DNA of 64,000 bases from NCBI GenBank assembly GCA_035543115.1, contig DATKKF010000004.1:1-64000 (forward strand), given 5' to 3'. Below the pieces are notes generated by a model. That model was not told the origin of the DNA, did not search any database, and saw nothing but the letters and a program-made list of their open reading frames with translations. Source of the DNA: RPRB01 sp035543115. Lineage in GTDB: Bacteria; Myxococcota; Myxococcia; Myxococcales; Myxococcaceae. Positions 37,530-46,596 of this stretch are shown here, piece by piece (position 1 is the stretch's first letter; each line of letters begins with the position of its first letter). A program made the position numbers and the translations under genes.

Positions 37530-39509
37530 ATGTCGCCCACGTCGGTGAGCAAGGTGACGAGCCTCGACGAGGCCGTCGCGCTCGTGCAGCCGGGCAACAC
37601 GCTCGCCACCTCCGGCTTCGTGGGCATTGGCACCCCCGACGGCCTGCTCGAGGCGCTGGCCCGGGCCTACCAGACGAACGGCCGGCCTGGCGGGCTCTCC
37701 CTGGTCTTCGCCGCCGGCCAGGGTGACGGGAAGACCCGCGGGCTGAACCGGCTCGCCGTCCCCGGTCTGCTGCGGCGGGTGGTGGGCGGGCACTGGGGGC
37801 TCATCCCGCGGGTGGGCGCGCTGGCGCTCGCCGGGGAGATCGAGGCCTACAACCTCCCCCAGGGCTGCATCTCGCACCTGTACCGGGACATCGCCGCCGG
37901 CAAGCCCGGCACTCTCTCCCGCGTCGGGCTCGGCACCTTCGTCGATCCGCGGCACGGCGGCGGAAAGGTGAACTCGCGCTGCACCGAGGAGCTGGTGGAG
38001 CTCCTCCAGATCCACGGCGAGGACTGGCTCCTCTACCGCGCGTTCCCCATCGACGTGGTCTTCTTGCGCGGGACGACGGCGGATCCGCACGGCAACGTCA
38101 GCATGGAGCGCGAGGCGCTCACGCTCGACAACCTGGCGATGGCCATGGCCGCAAAGAACAGCGGTGGCGTGGTCATCGTCCAGGTCGAGCGGCTGGCGCA
38201 GGCCGGCTCCCTCCCCGCCCGGAGCGTGAAGATCCCCGGCGCGCTGGTGGACTGCGTGGCGGTGGCCCCGGCCGAGTACCACGCGCAGACCTACGCCACG
38301 CCGTACAGCCCGGCTTTCTCCGGCGAGCTGCGCGTGCCGCTGGAGTCGGTGTCCCCTCCCCACCTGGACGGGCGGAAGGTCATCGGGCGTCGTGCGGCGT
38401 ACGAGCTCATCCCCGGCACGCTCATCAACCTCGGCATCGGGATGCCCGAGTCGGTGGCCGGCGTGGCCGCGGAGGAGGGTCTCCTCTCGCTGATCACCCT
38501 CACCGCGGAGCCCGGGGTCATCGGCGGGCTGCCCGCCTCGGGGCTGAACTTCGGCGCGGCGGTGAACACCGAGGCGCTGGTGGACCAGAACCAGCAGTTC
38601 GACTTCTACGACGGGGGCGGCCTCGACCAGGCCTACCTGGGCATGGCCCAGGTGGACGCCGCCGGGAACGTCAACGTGAGCCGATTCGGGCCGACGTTCG
38701 CCGGGTGCGGCGGCTTCATCAACATCAGCCAGAACGCCCGGAAGGTGGTCTTCACCGGGACCTTCACCTCCGGGGGGCTGACGCTGGACATCGGCGACGG
38801 CCGGCTCCGCATCCTCCAGGAGGGCCGGAACCGGAAGTTCGTCCCGGCGGTGGAGCAGGTCACCTTCAGCGGCCAGCGGGCGCAGGAGACCGGCCACGAG
38901 ACGATGTACGTGACCGAGCGCGCGGTGTTCCGGCTCACCGAGTCGGGCCTGCGGCTCGAGGAGATTGCCCCCGGCATCGACCTGGAGCACGAGGTGCTCG
39001 CCCAGATGGACTTCAGCCCGGAGATCAAGCGGCCGCTGGGGACGATGGACCCGCGCATCTTCCGCGCCGAGCCGATGGGGCTGCGCGGGCTGCTCGAGGA
39101 GCGGCCCCTCGGCTCGCGCTTCGAGTTCGACCCGAAGCGCGAGGTGCTGTTCATCAACTTCGCCGGGCTCACCCTGCGGACCGAGGAAGACCTCCGCCGC
39201 ATCGCCGAGACCGTGGAGCGGGTCTGCGGCCCGCTGGGCCGGCGGGTTCGCGCGGTGGTCGACTACGACGGCTTCAGCGTGCCCGCCTACCTGGCCGATG
39301 CGTATGCCGAGCTGGTCCGCGAGCTCACGGAGCGCTACTACGAGCGGGTGACCCGCTACACCTCGAGCGCCTTCCTGCGCCTGAAGCTCGGCGCCTCCTT
39401 GCAAGCACACCACGTGGACCCCGAGCTGTTCGACACCCAGCGCCACGCGCTCGAGTCCCTCAAGCGCCGGCGGCAGTCCCGGCATTCGCCAACAGGGAGT
39501 GACCGATGA
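37530..39509 (+). CDS. Acyl-CoA:carboxylate CoA-transferase (propionate CoA-transferase-like)
   Basis: A family I CoA-transferase of 659 residues with fused alpha and beta halves, as in Pct/YdiF. The first half shows FVGIGTPDGLLEAL and GLSLVFAAGQGDG, the second INLGIGMPESVAGVAAEEG. The catalytic-glutamate motif is LTAEPGVIGGLPASGLNFG. Typical members have about 520-530 residues; this one carries an additional domain of about 130 residues at the C-terminus (KREVLFINFAGLTLRTEEDL onward). Its last bases overlap the phaC start (ATGA), so it probably supplies hydroxyacyl-CoA to the synthase. Substrate preference is inferred. Confidence 0.88.
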   Translation: MSPTSVSKVTSLDEAVALVQPGNTLATSGFVGIGTPDGLLEALARAYQTNGRPGGLSLVFAAGQGDGKTRGLNRLAVPGLLRRVVGGHWGLIPRVGALALAGEIEAYNLPQGCISHLYRDIAAGKPGTLSRVGLGTFVDPRHGGGKVNSRCTEELVELLQIHGEDWLLYRAFPIDVVFLRGTTADPHGNVSMEREALTLDNLAMAMAAKNSGGVVIVQVERLAQAGSLPARSVKIPGALVDCVAVAPAEYHAQTYATPYSPAFSGELRVPLESVSPPHLDGRKVIGRRAAYELIPGTLINLGIGMPESVAGVAAEEGLLSLITLTAEPGVIGGLPASGLNFGAAVNTEALVDQNQQFDFYDGGGLDQAYLGMAQVDAAGNVNVSRFGPTFAGCGGFINISQNARKVVFTGTFTSGGLTLDIGDGRLRILQEGRNRKFVPAVEQVTFSGQRAQETGHETMYVTERAVFRLTESGLRLEEIAPGIDLEHEVLAQMDFSPEIKRPLGTMDPRIFRAEPMGLRGLLEERPLGSRFEFDPKREVLFINFAGLTLRTEEDLRRIAETVERVCGPLGRRVRAVVDYDGFSVPAYLADAYAELVRELTERYYERVTRYTSSAFLRLKLGASLQAHHVDPELFDTQRHALESLKRRRQSRHSPTGSDR

Positions 39510-41269
39510 AGGTGCTCGAGCTGCCGCAGCGTCACGCTCCCGTCGAGCCCGAGCCTCCACCGCCGTCCCCCGCTCCCCCCGGAAAGATGCGTGGCGGGTT
39601 GCGCCGGGCCACGGACGAGATCCTCGACCGGGTGGACCCGGTGGGCTTCGGCCGGGCACTGGCCAGCGAGGGCGCCGCGCTGGCACGTCATCCGCTCTCC
39701 ACGGCCGGCGCGCTGGCCCGCTGGGCGAACGGCGCGCTGGTCGCAACCGGGGTGAGCGCGGTGCGCGCGGTGGGGTCCACCTCCGAGGGCCCGATGCCGG
39801 TGCCGGTGAAGGACCGACGGTTCGGCGACCGGACCTGGACCGAGAACGCGCTCTTCTTCTGGCTGCTCCAGCACCACCTCCTGCGCGAGCAGCTCGCCCG
39901 CGACCTCGTCGCCATCGCCGGGCTCGACGAGGTCTCCGCCCGCAAGGCCCGCATGGCGAGCCAGCTGCTGGTGGATGCGCTCGCCCCCACCAACTTCCTC
40001 CTCACCAACCCGGTCGCTCTCCGGCGGGCCTTCGAGACCGGCGGGCTGAGCGCGCTTCGGGGAGCGCGCAAGTGGCTGGATGACCTTCGCACCCGCGAGG
40101 GCTGGCCGCGGCTGGTGGACCGCTCGGGCTTCGAGGTGGGCAAGAACCTCGCGGCGACGCCGGGGAAGGTCGTCTACCGGAACCGGCTGATGGAGCTGAT
40201 CCAGTACGCGCCCCAGACCGAGACGACCTTCACCGTCCCGCTGCTCTGCAGCCCGCCCTTCATCAACAAGTACTACATCATGGACCTCGCCCCCGGCCGG
40301 AGCTTCGTCGAGTGGGCGGTGAAGCACGGCCACACCACGTTCTGCATGAGCTACCGGAACCCCGACGCGAGCCTGCGGGAGGTGGGCTTCGGGGACTATC
40401 TGATCGAGGGCCCGCTCGAGGCGCTCCGGGTGGTGAAGGAGATCACCGGCGAGCCGAAGGTCAACCTGGCGGCCCTGTGCGTGGGCGGCACGTTGGCCAC
40501 GATGCTCGCTGCGTACCTCGAGGCCACCGGGGACCACTCGCTCAACTCGCTGACCCTGATGAACACCCTGGTGGACTTCACCGAGCCCGGGCCGCTGGGG
40601 GCCTTCACCGACCGCCCCACCATCGAGCGGCTCCTTCGCCGGGTGCAGCGGACTGGCCTGCTCGAGTCGTTCGAGATGGCCCGGACCTTCAACATGCTCC
40701 GGCCGAACGACCTGTACTTCAACTACTTCGGGTCGGCCTGGATGATGGGCGAGGAGCCGCCCGGGTTCGACCTCCTGGCCTGGAACGACGACGGGACCCG
40801 CATTCCGGCCCAGCTGCTCTCCGAGTACCTGCGGGGTTGCTACCTGGACAACGCGCTCGCCCGGGACGAGATGGTCGTTCGAGGCCAGCGGCTGCGGCTC
40901 TCCTCCATCACGGAGGACACGTTCATCGTCGGCGCGGTCGAGGACCACATCACGCCCTGGCGATCGGCCTTCCGGACCGCGACCCTGCTGGGGGGCAAGG
41001 TCCAGTTCGTCCTCAGCAGCGCGGGCCACATCGCCGGGGTGGTGAACCCTCCGAGCAAGAGCGCGGCCTACTGGCTGCACGAGCACCTGGGCGAGACGCC
41101 CGAGGCATGGCACATCGCGTCAACCCGCCACACAGACACGTGGTGGCACGCCTGGGCGCGGTGGATCCAGGCCCGGGCCGGAGAGCGCCGGCCGCCGCCG
41201 GGGATGATCGGCAGCGAGGAGTATCCGCCGCTGGCGGACGCCCCGGGGCTGTACGTCATGGAACGCTGA
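39506..41269 (+). CDS. phaC: Class I PHA synthase (second copy)
   Basis: A synthase of 587 residues with an alpha/beta-hydrolase core. The modified lipase box ALCVGG contains nucleophile Cys325, the aspartate is in GAVEDHITPW and the histidine in SSAGHIAGVV. RLMELIQYAPQTETTF and KYYIMDLAPGRSFVEW are canonical. The N-terminal region is Pro-rich. It overlaps the CoA-transferase gene by 4 nt, and the livGFKHM genes follow in the same direction after 87 nt. That gap contains a GGGGCCGGCCCC palindrome and a GACGCA/TGCGTC hairpin. Confidence 0.95.
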   Translation: MKVLELPQRHAPVEPEPPPPSPAPPGKMRGGLRRATDEILDRVDPVGFGRALASEGAALARHPLSTAGALARWANGALVATGVSAVRAVGSTSEGPMPVPVKDRRFGDRTWTENALFFWLLQHHLLREQLARDLVAIAGLDEVSARKARMASQLLVDALAPTNFLLTNPVALRRAFETGGLSALRGARKWLDDLRTREGWPRLVDRSGFEVGKNLAATPGKVVYRNRLMELIQYAPQTETTFTVPLLCSPPFINKYYIMDLAPGRSFVEWAVKHGHTTFCMSYRNPDASLREVGFGDYLIEGPLEALRVVKEITGEPKVNLAALCVGGTLATMLAAYLEATGDHSLNSLTLMNTLVDFTEPGPLGAFTDRPTIERLLRRVQRTGLLESFEMARTFNMLRPNDLYFNYFGSAWMMGEEPPGFDLLAWNDDGTRIPAQLLSEYLRGCYLDNALARDEMVVRGQRLRLSSITEDTFIVGAVEDHITPWRSAFRTATLLGGKVQFVLSSAGHIAGVVNPPSKSAAYWLHEHLGETPEAWHIASTRHTDTWWHAWARWIQARAGERRPPPGMIGSEEYPPLADAPGLYVMER

Positions 41270-41356
41270 AGGGGCCGGCCCCCCGTCGGAAGCGCTCGAC
41301 CTGGACGACGCAACGTGGCTTGCTGCGTCTTCCAACCGTTTCCCAGGTCAGCGCAC

Positions 41357-42130
41357 ATGCTCGATTCAGCGCGTCACGCCGGTGAGCCGCTTCTCGAGAC
41401 CCAAGGCCTCACCAAGGAATTTCGCGGGTTCGTGGCGGTGAAGAACGTGAGCCTCACCGTCCGGGCCGGGACGATTCACGCCTTGATCGGCCCGAATGGC
41501 GCGGGCAAGACGACCTGCTTCAATCTCCTCACCAAGTTCCTCACCCCGTCTGCCGGCACCATCAAGTTCAAGGGCGAGAACATCACCTCCGACCGCCCGG
41601 CCGAGGTCGCTCGCCGCGGGGTGGTGCGCTCGTTCCAGATCTCGGCGGTGTTTCCCCACCTCACCGTGCTGGAGAACATCCGGGTGGCGCTGCAGCGAAG
41701 GCGAGGCCGGTCGTTCGACTTCTGGCGCTCGGAGCGGGCGCTCGCGGACCTCGAGCCGCGGGCGCTCGAGCTGGCCGAGGCGGTGGGCCTCCAGGACTTC
41801 CTGCACACTCAGGCCGTGGAGCTGTCCTACGGCCGGAAGCGCGCCCTGGAGATCGCCACCACCCTGGCGCTGGACCCGGAGCTGCTCCTGCTCGACGAGC
41901 CGACGGCCGGAATGGGCCACGAGGACGTGGACCGGATCGCCGCCCTCATCAAGCGGGTCGGCGCGAGCCGCACCGTGCTGATGGTGGAGCACAACCTCAA
42001 TGTGGTCGCCAACCTCTCGCACATCATCACCGTGCTCGCCCGCGGCGAGGTGCTGGCCGAGGGCGACTACTCCGCCGTCTCGAAGAACAAGGACGTGATC
42101 CAGGCGTACATGGGGTCCGAGCATGCCTGA
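41357..42130 (+). CDS. livG: ABC transporter ATPase LivG-type (second cluster)
   Basis: A 257-residue ATPase with Walker A IGPNGAGKTTCFNLL, the LivG-type GVVRSFQISAVFPHLTVLEN, signature VELSYGRKRALEIATTL and Walker B LLLLDEPTAGMGH. The start at 41357 gives a normal N-terminus, with a modest AGGTC upstream. It lies downstream of phaC and overlaps livF by 8 nt. Confidence 0.92.
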   Translation: MLDSARHAGEPLLETQGLTKEFRGFVAVKNVSLTVRAGTIHALIGPNGAGKTTCFNLLTKFLTPSAGTIKFKGENITSDRPAEVARRGVVRSFQISAVFPHLTVLENIRVALQRRRGRSFDFWRSERALADLEPRALELAEAVGLQDFLHTQAVELSYGRKRALEIATTLALDPELLLLDEPTAGMGHEDVDRIAALIKRVGASRTVLMVEHNLNVVANLSHIITVLARGEVLAEGDYSAVSKNKDVIQAYMGSEHA

Positions 42131-42872
42131 GCTCGCGGTGGCCACCTCAGGACCGGCGCCCGAGGCAGTCACCCGCGCGTTGCTCCACGTCCAGAGTCTC
42201 CAGGCCTGGTACGGCGAGTCCCACATCCTGCACGGGGTCGACTTCGAGATTCGGGCCGGCGAGCTGGTGACGTTGCTGGGCCGGAACGGCGCGGGCAAGA
42301 CCACCACCCTGCGCTCGCTGATGGGGATGGTGCCGCGCCGGGAGGGCTCGGTGGTGCTGGACGGCCAGGAGACCATCCGGCTTCCCCCGCACCGGATCGC
42401 CCGGCTGGGCATGGAGATCTGCCCGGAGGAGCGGGGCATCTTCGCCAGCCTGACGGTGGAAGAGAACCTCCTGCTCCCCCCGCCGGTCCGGCCGGGGGGC
42501 ATGCCGCTGAACGCGGTGCTGGACCTGTTCCCCAACCTCCGGGAGCGGATGGACAGCCAGGGGACCAAGCTGTCCGGCGGAGAACAGCAGATGCTGGCCA
42601 TCGGCCGCATCCTCCGGACCGGCGCCCGGCTCCTGCTCCTGGACGAGCCAACGGAGGGCCTGGCCCCGGTCATCGTCCAGCAGATCGGTGCGACCATCCG
42701 TCGCCTCAAGACGGAAGGGTTCACCATCCTCCTGGTGGAGCAGAACCTCAAGTTCGCCTCGTCGATTGCGGACCGTCATTACGTGATGGACCGCGGCCGC
42801 GTGGTGGACCAGATTCCCGCCGACCGGTTCCAGTCGAGCATGCCGCAGCTGCAGAAGCACCTCGGTGTCTAG
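42123..42872 (+). CDS. livF: ABC transporter ATPase LivF-type (second cluster)
   Basis: A 249-residue ATPase: Walker A LGRNGAGKTTTLRSLM, IEICPEERGIFASLTV-like segment (MEICPEERGIFASLTVEENL), signature KLSGGEQQMLAIGRI and Walker B LLLLDEPTEGLAP. It overlaps livG by 8 nt and ends 46 nt before livK. Confidence 0.92.
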   Translation: MPELAVATSGPAPEAVTRALLHVQSLQAWYGESHILHGVDFEIRAGELVTLLGRNGAGKTTTLRSLMGMVPRREGSVVLDGQETIRLPPHRIARLGMEICPEERGIFASLTVEENLLLPPPVRPGGMPLNAVLDLFPNLRERMDSQGTKLSGGEQQMLAIGRILRTGARLLLLDEPTEGLAPVIVQQIGATIRRLKTEGFTILLVEQNLKFASSIADRHYVMDRGRVVDQIPADRFQSSMPQLQKHLGV

Positions 42873-42918
42873 CCGTTCCCGCTGTCCCTCTCTTCAGTCG
42901 CCCTCAGGAGCGTCCCTC

Positions 42919-44127
42919 ATGCGAATCGCTTCACGGCTTCTCGCCCTCGCCTGTCTCCTGCCTCTGGCCGCGATGGCCGAGGAAAAGGTAGTGAAGATCG
43001 GCGTCCTCAACGACATGTCCGGGCTCTACGCGGACCTCAGCGGCTCCGGCTCGGTCGAGGCCGCGAAGATGGCGGCCGAGGAGTTCGGCAACAAGGTCGC
43101 CGGAATGCCGATCCAGATCGTCGGCGCCGATCACCAGAACAAGCCAGACATCGGCTCGGGCATCGCCACCAAGTGGTACGACGTGGACGGGGTGGACGCC
43201 ATCGTCGATGTCCCCAACTCGGGCGTGGCGCTGGCCGTCGCCAAGATCACTGCGGACAAGAACAAGGTCTTCATCGACTCGGGCGCGGCGACCTCGGACC
43301 TCACCGGGAAGGCTTGCACCCCCAACACCGTCCACTGGACTTACGACACCTGGTCGCTGGCCAACGGCACCGGCAAGGCGGTGGTGAAGGCCGGGGGCGA
43401 CACCTGGTTCTTCCTCACTGCGGACTACGCCTTCGGCAAGGCGCTGGAGCGCGACACCCGGGCGGTGGTCGAGGCCAACGGAGGCAAGGTCCTCGGCTCG
43501 GTGCTCCACCCCCTCAACACCGCCGACTTCTCCTCCTTCCTGCTCCAGGCCCAGGCCTCGAAGGCGAAGATCATCGGCCTGGCCAACGCCGGCGGCGACA
43601 CCATCAACTCCATCAAGTCCGCGGCCGAGTTCGGCATCGTCCAGGGCGGCCAGAAGCTGGCCGGTCTGCTGGTGTTCATCACCGACATTCACGCCCTGGG
43701 GCTGAAGACCGCCAACGGGTTGCAGTTGACGTCCGCCTTCTACTGGGACCGCGACGACAAGACCCGCGCCTGGTCGAAGAAGTTCGCCGCCCGCATGAAC
43801 GGACGGATGCCCTCCATGGTCCAGGCCGGCGTCTACGCCGGGGTGCTGCATTACTTGAAGGCGGTGCAGGCCCTCAAGTCCGACCAGGACGGCAAGGCGG
43901 TGGTGGCGAAGATGAAGGCCCTCCCCACCGACGACCCGGCGTTCGGCAAGGGAACCATCCGCGCCGACGGCCGGAAGATCCACCCCATGTACCTCTACGA
44001 GGTGAAGAAGCCCGCCGAGTCCAAGGGGCCGTGGGACTACTACAAGCTGGTCCGGGAGATCCCCGCCTCCGAGGCATTCCGTCCGCTCGACCAGGGCGAG
44101 TGCCCGCTGGTCGCCGCCAAGAAATGA
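42919..44127 (+). CDS. livK: Periplasmic substrate-binding protein LivK-type (second cluster)
   Basis: A 402-residue exported receptor. A Sec signal peptide (MRIASRLLALACLLPLAAMA) precedes a Leu/Ile/Val-receptor fold beginning KVVKIGVLNDMSGLYADLSG. It continues with DHQNKPDIGSGIATKWYDVD, VDAIVDVPNSGVALAVAKIT, SWSLANGTGK-like and LQLTSAFYWDRDDKTRAWSK. This subfamily often binds amides, urea-like or organic-acid ligands, so the ligand is open. GGAG precedes the ATG at 42919. Confidence 0.9.
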   Translation: MRIASRLLALACLLPLAAMAEEKVVKIGVLNDMSGLYADLSGSGSVEAAKMAAEEFGNKVAGMPIQIVGADHQNKPDIGSGIATKWYDVDGVDAIVDVPNSGVALAVAKITADKNKVFIDSGAATSDLTGKACTPNTVHWTYDTWSLANGTGKAVVKAGGDTWFFLTADYAFGKALERDTRAVVEANGGKVLGSVLHPLNTADFSSFLLQAQASKAKIIGLANAGGDTINSIKSAAEFGIVQGGQKLAGLLVFITDIHALGLKTANGLQLTSAFYWDRDDKTRAWSKKFAARMNGRMPSMVQAGVYAGVLHYLKAVQALKSDQDGKAVVAKMKALPTDDPAFGKGTIRADGRKIHPMYLYEVKKPAESKGPWDYYKLVREIPASEAFRPLDQGECPLVAAKK

Positions 44128-44146
44128 GGCACGCTGCGCCCGGCCA

Positions 44147-45034
44147 ATGATCACCTTCCTCGGGGTTCCCATCCAGGCGCTCTTCAGCCAGCTCCTGGTC
44201 GGGCTGATCAACGGCTCGTTCTACGCGCTGCTCAGCCTCGGCCTGGCGATCATCTTCGGGCTGCTGAACGTCATCAACTTCTGCCACGGCGCCATGTACA
44301 TGCTGGGGGCGCTGCTGGCGTGGCTGATGCTGGAACACTTGGGCATCGGCTACTGGCCGGCGCTGATCATCTCCCCGATGATGGTGGGCCTCTTCGGGAT
44401 GGTCATCGAGCGGACGATGATCAAGCGCATCGCGGGCCTCGATCCGCTCTACGGGCTGCTGCTGACCTTCGGTCTGGCGCTCATCATCCAGGGCGTCGCC
44501 CGGAACTACTTCGGGGTCTCGGGCGAGCCGTACGAGATCCCGCCGCAGCTCACCGGGGGGAAGAACCTGGGCTTCATGTTCCTCCCCAACTACCGGGCCT
44601 GGGTGGTGCTGGTCTCGGTGCTGATCTGCGCGTTGACCTGGTTCGTGACCGAGCGAACCCGGCTGGGCTCGTACCTCCGCGCCGCCACCGAGAACCCGCT
44701 CCTGGTTCAGGCCTTCGGGATCAACGTGCCGCAGCTGATCACCGTCACCTACGGTCTGGGGGTTGGGCTGGCCGCTCTGGCCGGGGTGATGGCCGCACCC
44801 ATCTACCGGGTGAATCCGCTCATGGGCGCCGACCTGATCATCGTGGTCTTCGCGGTGGTGGTGATCGGCGGGATGGGGTCGATCCTCGGCTCGATCGTCA
44901 CCGGCTTCGGGCTGGGGGTGGTCGAGGGGCTGACCAAGGTGTACTACCCGGAGGCCTCGAACACGGTGGTGTTCGTGATCATGGCCATCGTGCTGCTGGT
45001 GAAGCCGGCCGGGCTCTTCGGGAGAACGACGTGA
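44147..45034 (+). CDS. livH: ABC transporter permease LivH-type (second cluster)
   Basis: A 295-residue inner-membrane permease with the LivH landmarks LINGSFYALLSLGLAIIFGL, NVINFCHGAMYMLGALLAW and VVIGGMGSILGSIVTGFGLG. Its stop overlaps the GTG of livM (GTGA), so the two channel subunits are translationally coupled. Confidence 0.93.
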   Translation: MITFLGVPIQALFSQLLVGLINGSFYALLSLGLAIIFGLLNVINFCHGAMYMLGALLAWLMLEHLGIGYWPALIISPMMVGLFGMVIERTMIKRIAGLDPLYGLLLTFGLALIIQGVARNYFGVSGEPYEIPPQLTGGKNLGFMFLPNYRAWVVLVSVLICALTWFVTERTRLGSYLRAATENPLLVQAFGINVPQLITVTYGLGVGLAALAGVMAAPIYRVNPLMGADLIIVVFAVVVIGGMGSILGSIVTGFGLGVVEGLTKVYYPEASNTVVFVIMAIVLLVKPAGLFGRTT

Positions 45035-46023
45035 CCGCGCACGGGGCGACCGGGGGCGAGACCAGCGCCGCCATCCGCGACCGTGTCCTGGCGAGGAACG
45101 AGATGCGCTCGCTGCGCATCCCGATGGCGATCATGATCGCGCTCGCCCTGGGGGCGCCGTTCGTCGTCTACCCCGTGTTCCTGATGAAGATGCTGTGCTG
45201 GGCCCTGTTCGCCTGCGCGTTCAACCTCCTCATCGGGTACGTGGGCCTCCTCTCGTTCGGGCACGCGCTGTTCTTCGGGGGCGCGGGGTACCTGGCGGCC
45301 CATGCGGCGAAGGTCTGGGGGCTGCCCTTCGAGCTGGCGGTGCTCACCGGGACGGCGACCGCGGCGCTGCTCGGTCTGGCAGTGGGCTGGCTGGCCATCC
45401 GCCGCCAGGGAATCTACTTCGCGATGATCACCCTGGCCCTGGCCCAGATGTTCTACTTCTTCTGCCTGCGGGCCCCCTTCACCGGCGGCGAGGACGGCAT
45501 CCAGGCGGTGCCGCGGGGGAAGCTGCTCGGCCTGCTGTCGCTGGAGAGCGACCTGACGATGTACTTCGTGGTCCTGGCGATCTTCCTCTTCGGCTTCTTC
45601 TTCATCTTCCGGGTGGTGCATTCGCCCTTCGGGCAGGTGCTCAAGGCGGTGCGGGAGAACGAGCCCCGGGCGGTGTCGCTGGGCTACAAGTCCGACCAGT
45701 ACAAGCTGATCGCCTTCGTGCTCTCGGCGGCGCTCGCCGGGCTGGCCGGGGGCACCAAGTCCATCGTCTTCCATCTGGCCTCGCTGACCGACGTGCACTG
45801 GGGGACCTCGGGCGAGGTCATCCTCATGGTGCTGCTCGGGGGCCTGGGGACGGTGTTCGGGCCCATCGTCGGTGCGCTGGTGATCGTCTGCGTGGAGAGC
45901 TACCTCGCCCAGCTCGGTGGCTGGGTGACGGTGGTCCAGGGCGCGCTGTTCGTGGTGTGCGTGCTGTCGTTCCGCCGCGGCATCATCGGCGAGCTGTCGC
46001 GGGTGCTGCACCGGCCGCTGTGA
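45031..46023 (+). CDS. livM: ABC transporter permease LivM-type (second cluster)
   Basis: A 330-residue permease with an acidic/basic N-terminal cytosolic stretch. FNLLIGYVGLLSFGHALFFG, RRQGIYFAMITLALAQMFYF, GQVLKAVRENEPRAVSLGY and VILMVLLGGLGTVFGPIVGA follow. The GTG start at 45031 overlaps the livH stop. It is the last gene of the long plus-strand series that starts with the CoA-transferase. Confidence 0.92.
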   Translation: MTAHGATGGETSAAIRDRVLARNEMRSLRIPMAIMIALALGAPFVVYPVFLMKMLCWALFACAFNLLIGYVGLLSFGHALFFGGAGYLAAHAAKVWGLPFELAVLTGTATAALLGLAVGWLAIRRQGIYFAMITLALAQMFYFFCLRAPFTGGEDGIQAVPRGKLLGLLSLESDLTMYFVVLAIFLFGFFFIFRVVHSPFGQVLKAVRENEPRAVSLGYKSDQYKLIAFVLSAALAGLAGGTKSIVFHLASLTDVHWGTSGEVILMVLLGGLGTVFGPIVGALVIVCVESYLAQLGGWVTVVQGALFVVCVLSFRRGIIGELSRVLHRPL

Positions 46024-46249
46024 TGTGAGGCGGCGCGTGTCGCCCGGGGGTTGACGTTCGCGAGCTGCGGGCTCTGGCCGGTGCCTCACGCCACGTCGCT
46101 CGGCACCGTTCTTCTCCCGACACGGTCTTGCACCCGCGCCCTGCGTCGCACCTGAGTCCGGTTGCCTGCGCCGCGACATCCCCCGCCCGCTGCAACCTCC
46201 GACGTCACACCACCGCGTTGAGCCTGCGCTGCGACCGGGCACTTGCGCG
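46024..46249. other. Intergenic region before peptide gene 1
   Basis: About 225 nt without a convincing gene. It ends in the sigma54-like element. Partial GGTTGC (46160-46165) and GCAACC (46192-46197) half-sites, similar to the palindrome before peptide gene 2, could be activator-binding sites. No terminator for the liv operon is visible. Confidence 0.4.
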
Positions 46250-46265
46250 AGGCACCAGCCCTGCA
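46250..46265 (+). promoter_or_regulatory. Sigma54 (-24/-12) element before peptide gene 1
   Basis: AGGCACCAGCCCTGCA contains GG and GC separated by exactly 10 nt and GGCAC...TGCA, close to the sigma54 consensus TGGCACG-N4-TTGCA. It lies 58 nt before the ATG at 46324. The same element in the same position precedes peptide genes 2 and 3. Confidence 0.65.
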
Positions 46266-46323
46266 GCCTCCGCCGGCGCATGGCGACCGAATGGACTCGG
46301 GCGCCGGGCTGGAGGAACGGCTG

Positions 46324-46554
46324 ATGAGAACCGAGAGCGATGGTTGGAGGTGGGTGCAGAAGGTGTTCATGGCGTTGGTGTGCGTGACGGGGCTGGTCAC
46401 GCTGGCGACGGCAGGGGTCCACCCGGCGCGGCAGGCGGTGACACCGTCCTTCGCCGGGTGGGTGCCTCCCTCGATGCACGAGGCCGAGGCGGGAGTCGAC
46501 GTCGGGCCGGGGTCGGACGAGGCGCTGCTGGTGAGCGCCCCGTCGGGCCAGTAG
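46324..46554 (+). CDS. Small exported peptide, family member 1
   Basis: A 76-residue protein of a family I do not recognise. A short charged start containing RTES and a Trp is followed by a hydrophobic segment (VFMALVCVTGLVTLATAG), then a mature-looking part of about 37 residues. That part contains PSF, VP.S.H, AG.D and GPGSDEALL and ends SAPSGQ. It resembles a Sec signal peptide plus a small acidic mature peptide. GGAGG lies 8 nt before the ATG. The related copy at 47761 shares about two thirds of the mature residues, which argues strongly that both are real genes. No function is known; signalling, toxin or structural roles are all open. Confidence 0.75.
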   Translation: MRTESDGWRWVQKVFMALVCVTGLVTLATAGVHPARQAVTPSFAGWVPPSMHEAEAGVDVGPGSDEALLVSAPSGQ

Positions 46555-46556
46555 AC

Positions 46557-46570
46557 GGGCGCGCGCGCCC
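46557..46570 (+). terminator. Short hairpin after peptide gene 1
   Basis: GGGCGCGCGCGCCC is a perfect palindrome three bases after the stop. It may act as a weak terminator for the peptide transcript, although no T tract follows. Confidence 0.4.
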
Positions 46571-46596
46571 GCTCTGCCGTGCCGATGCGGGAGAGC

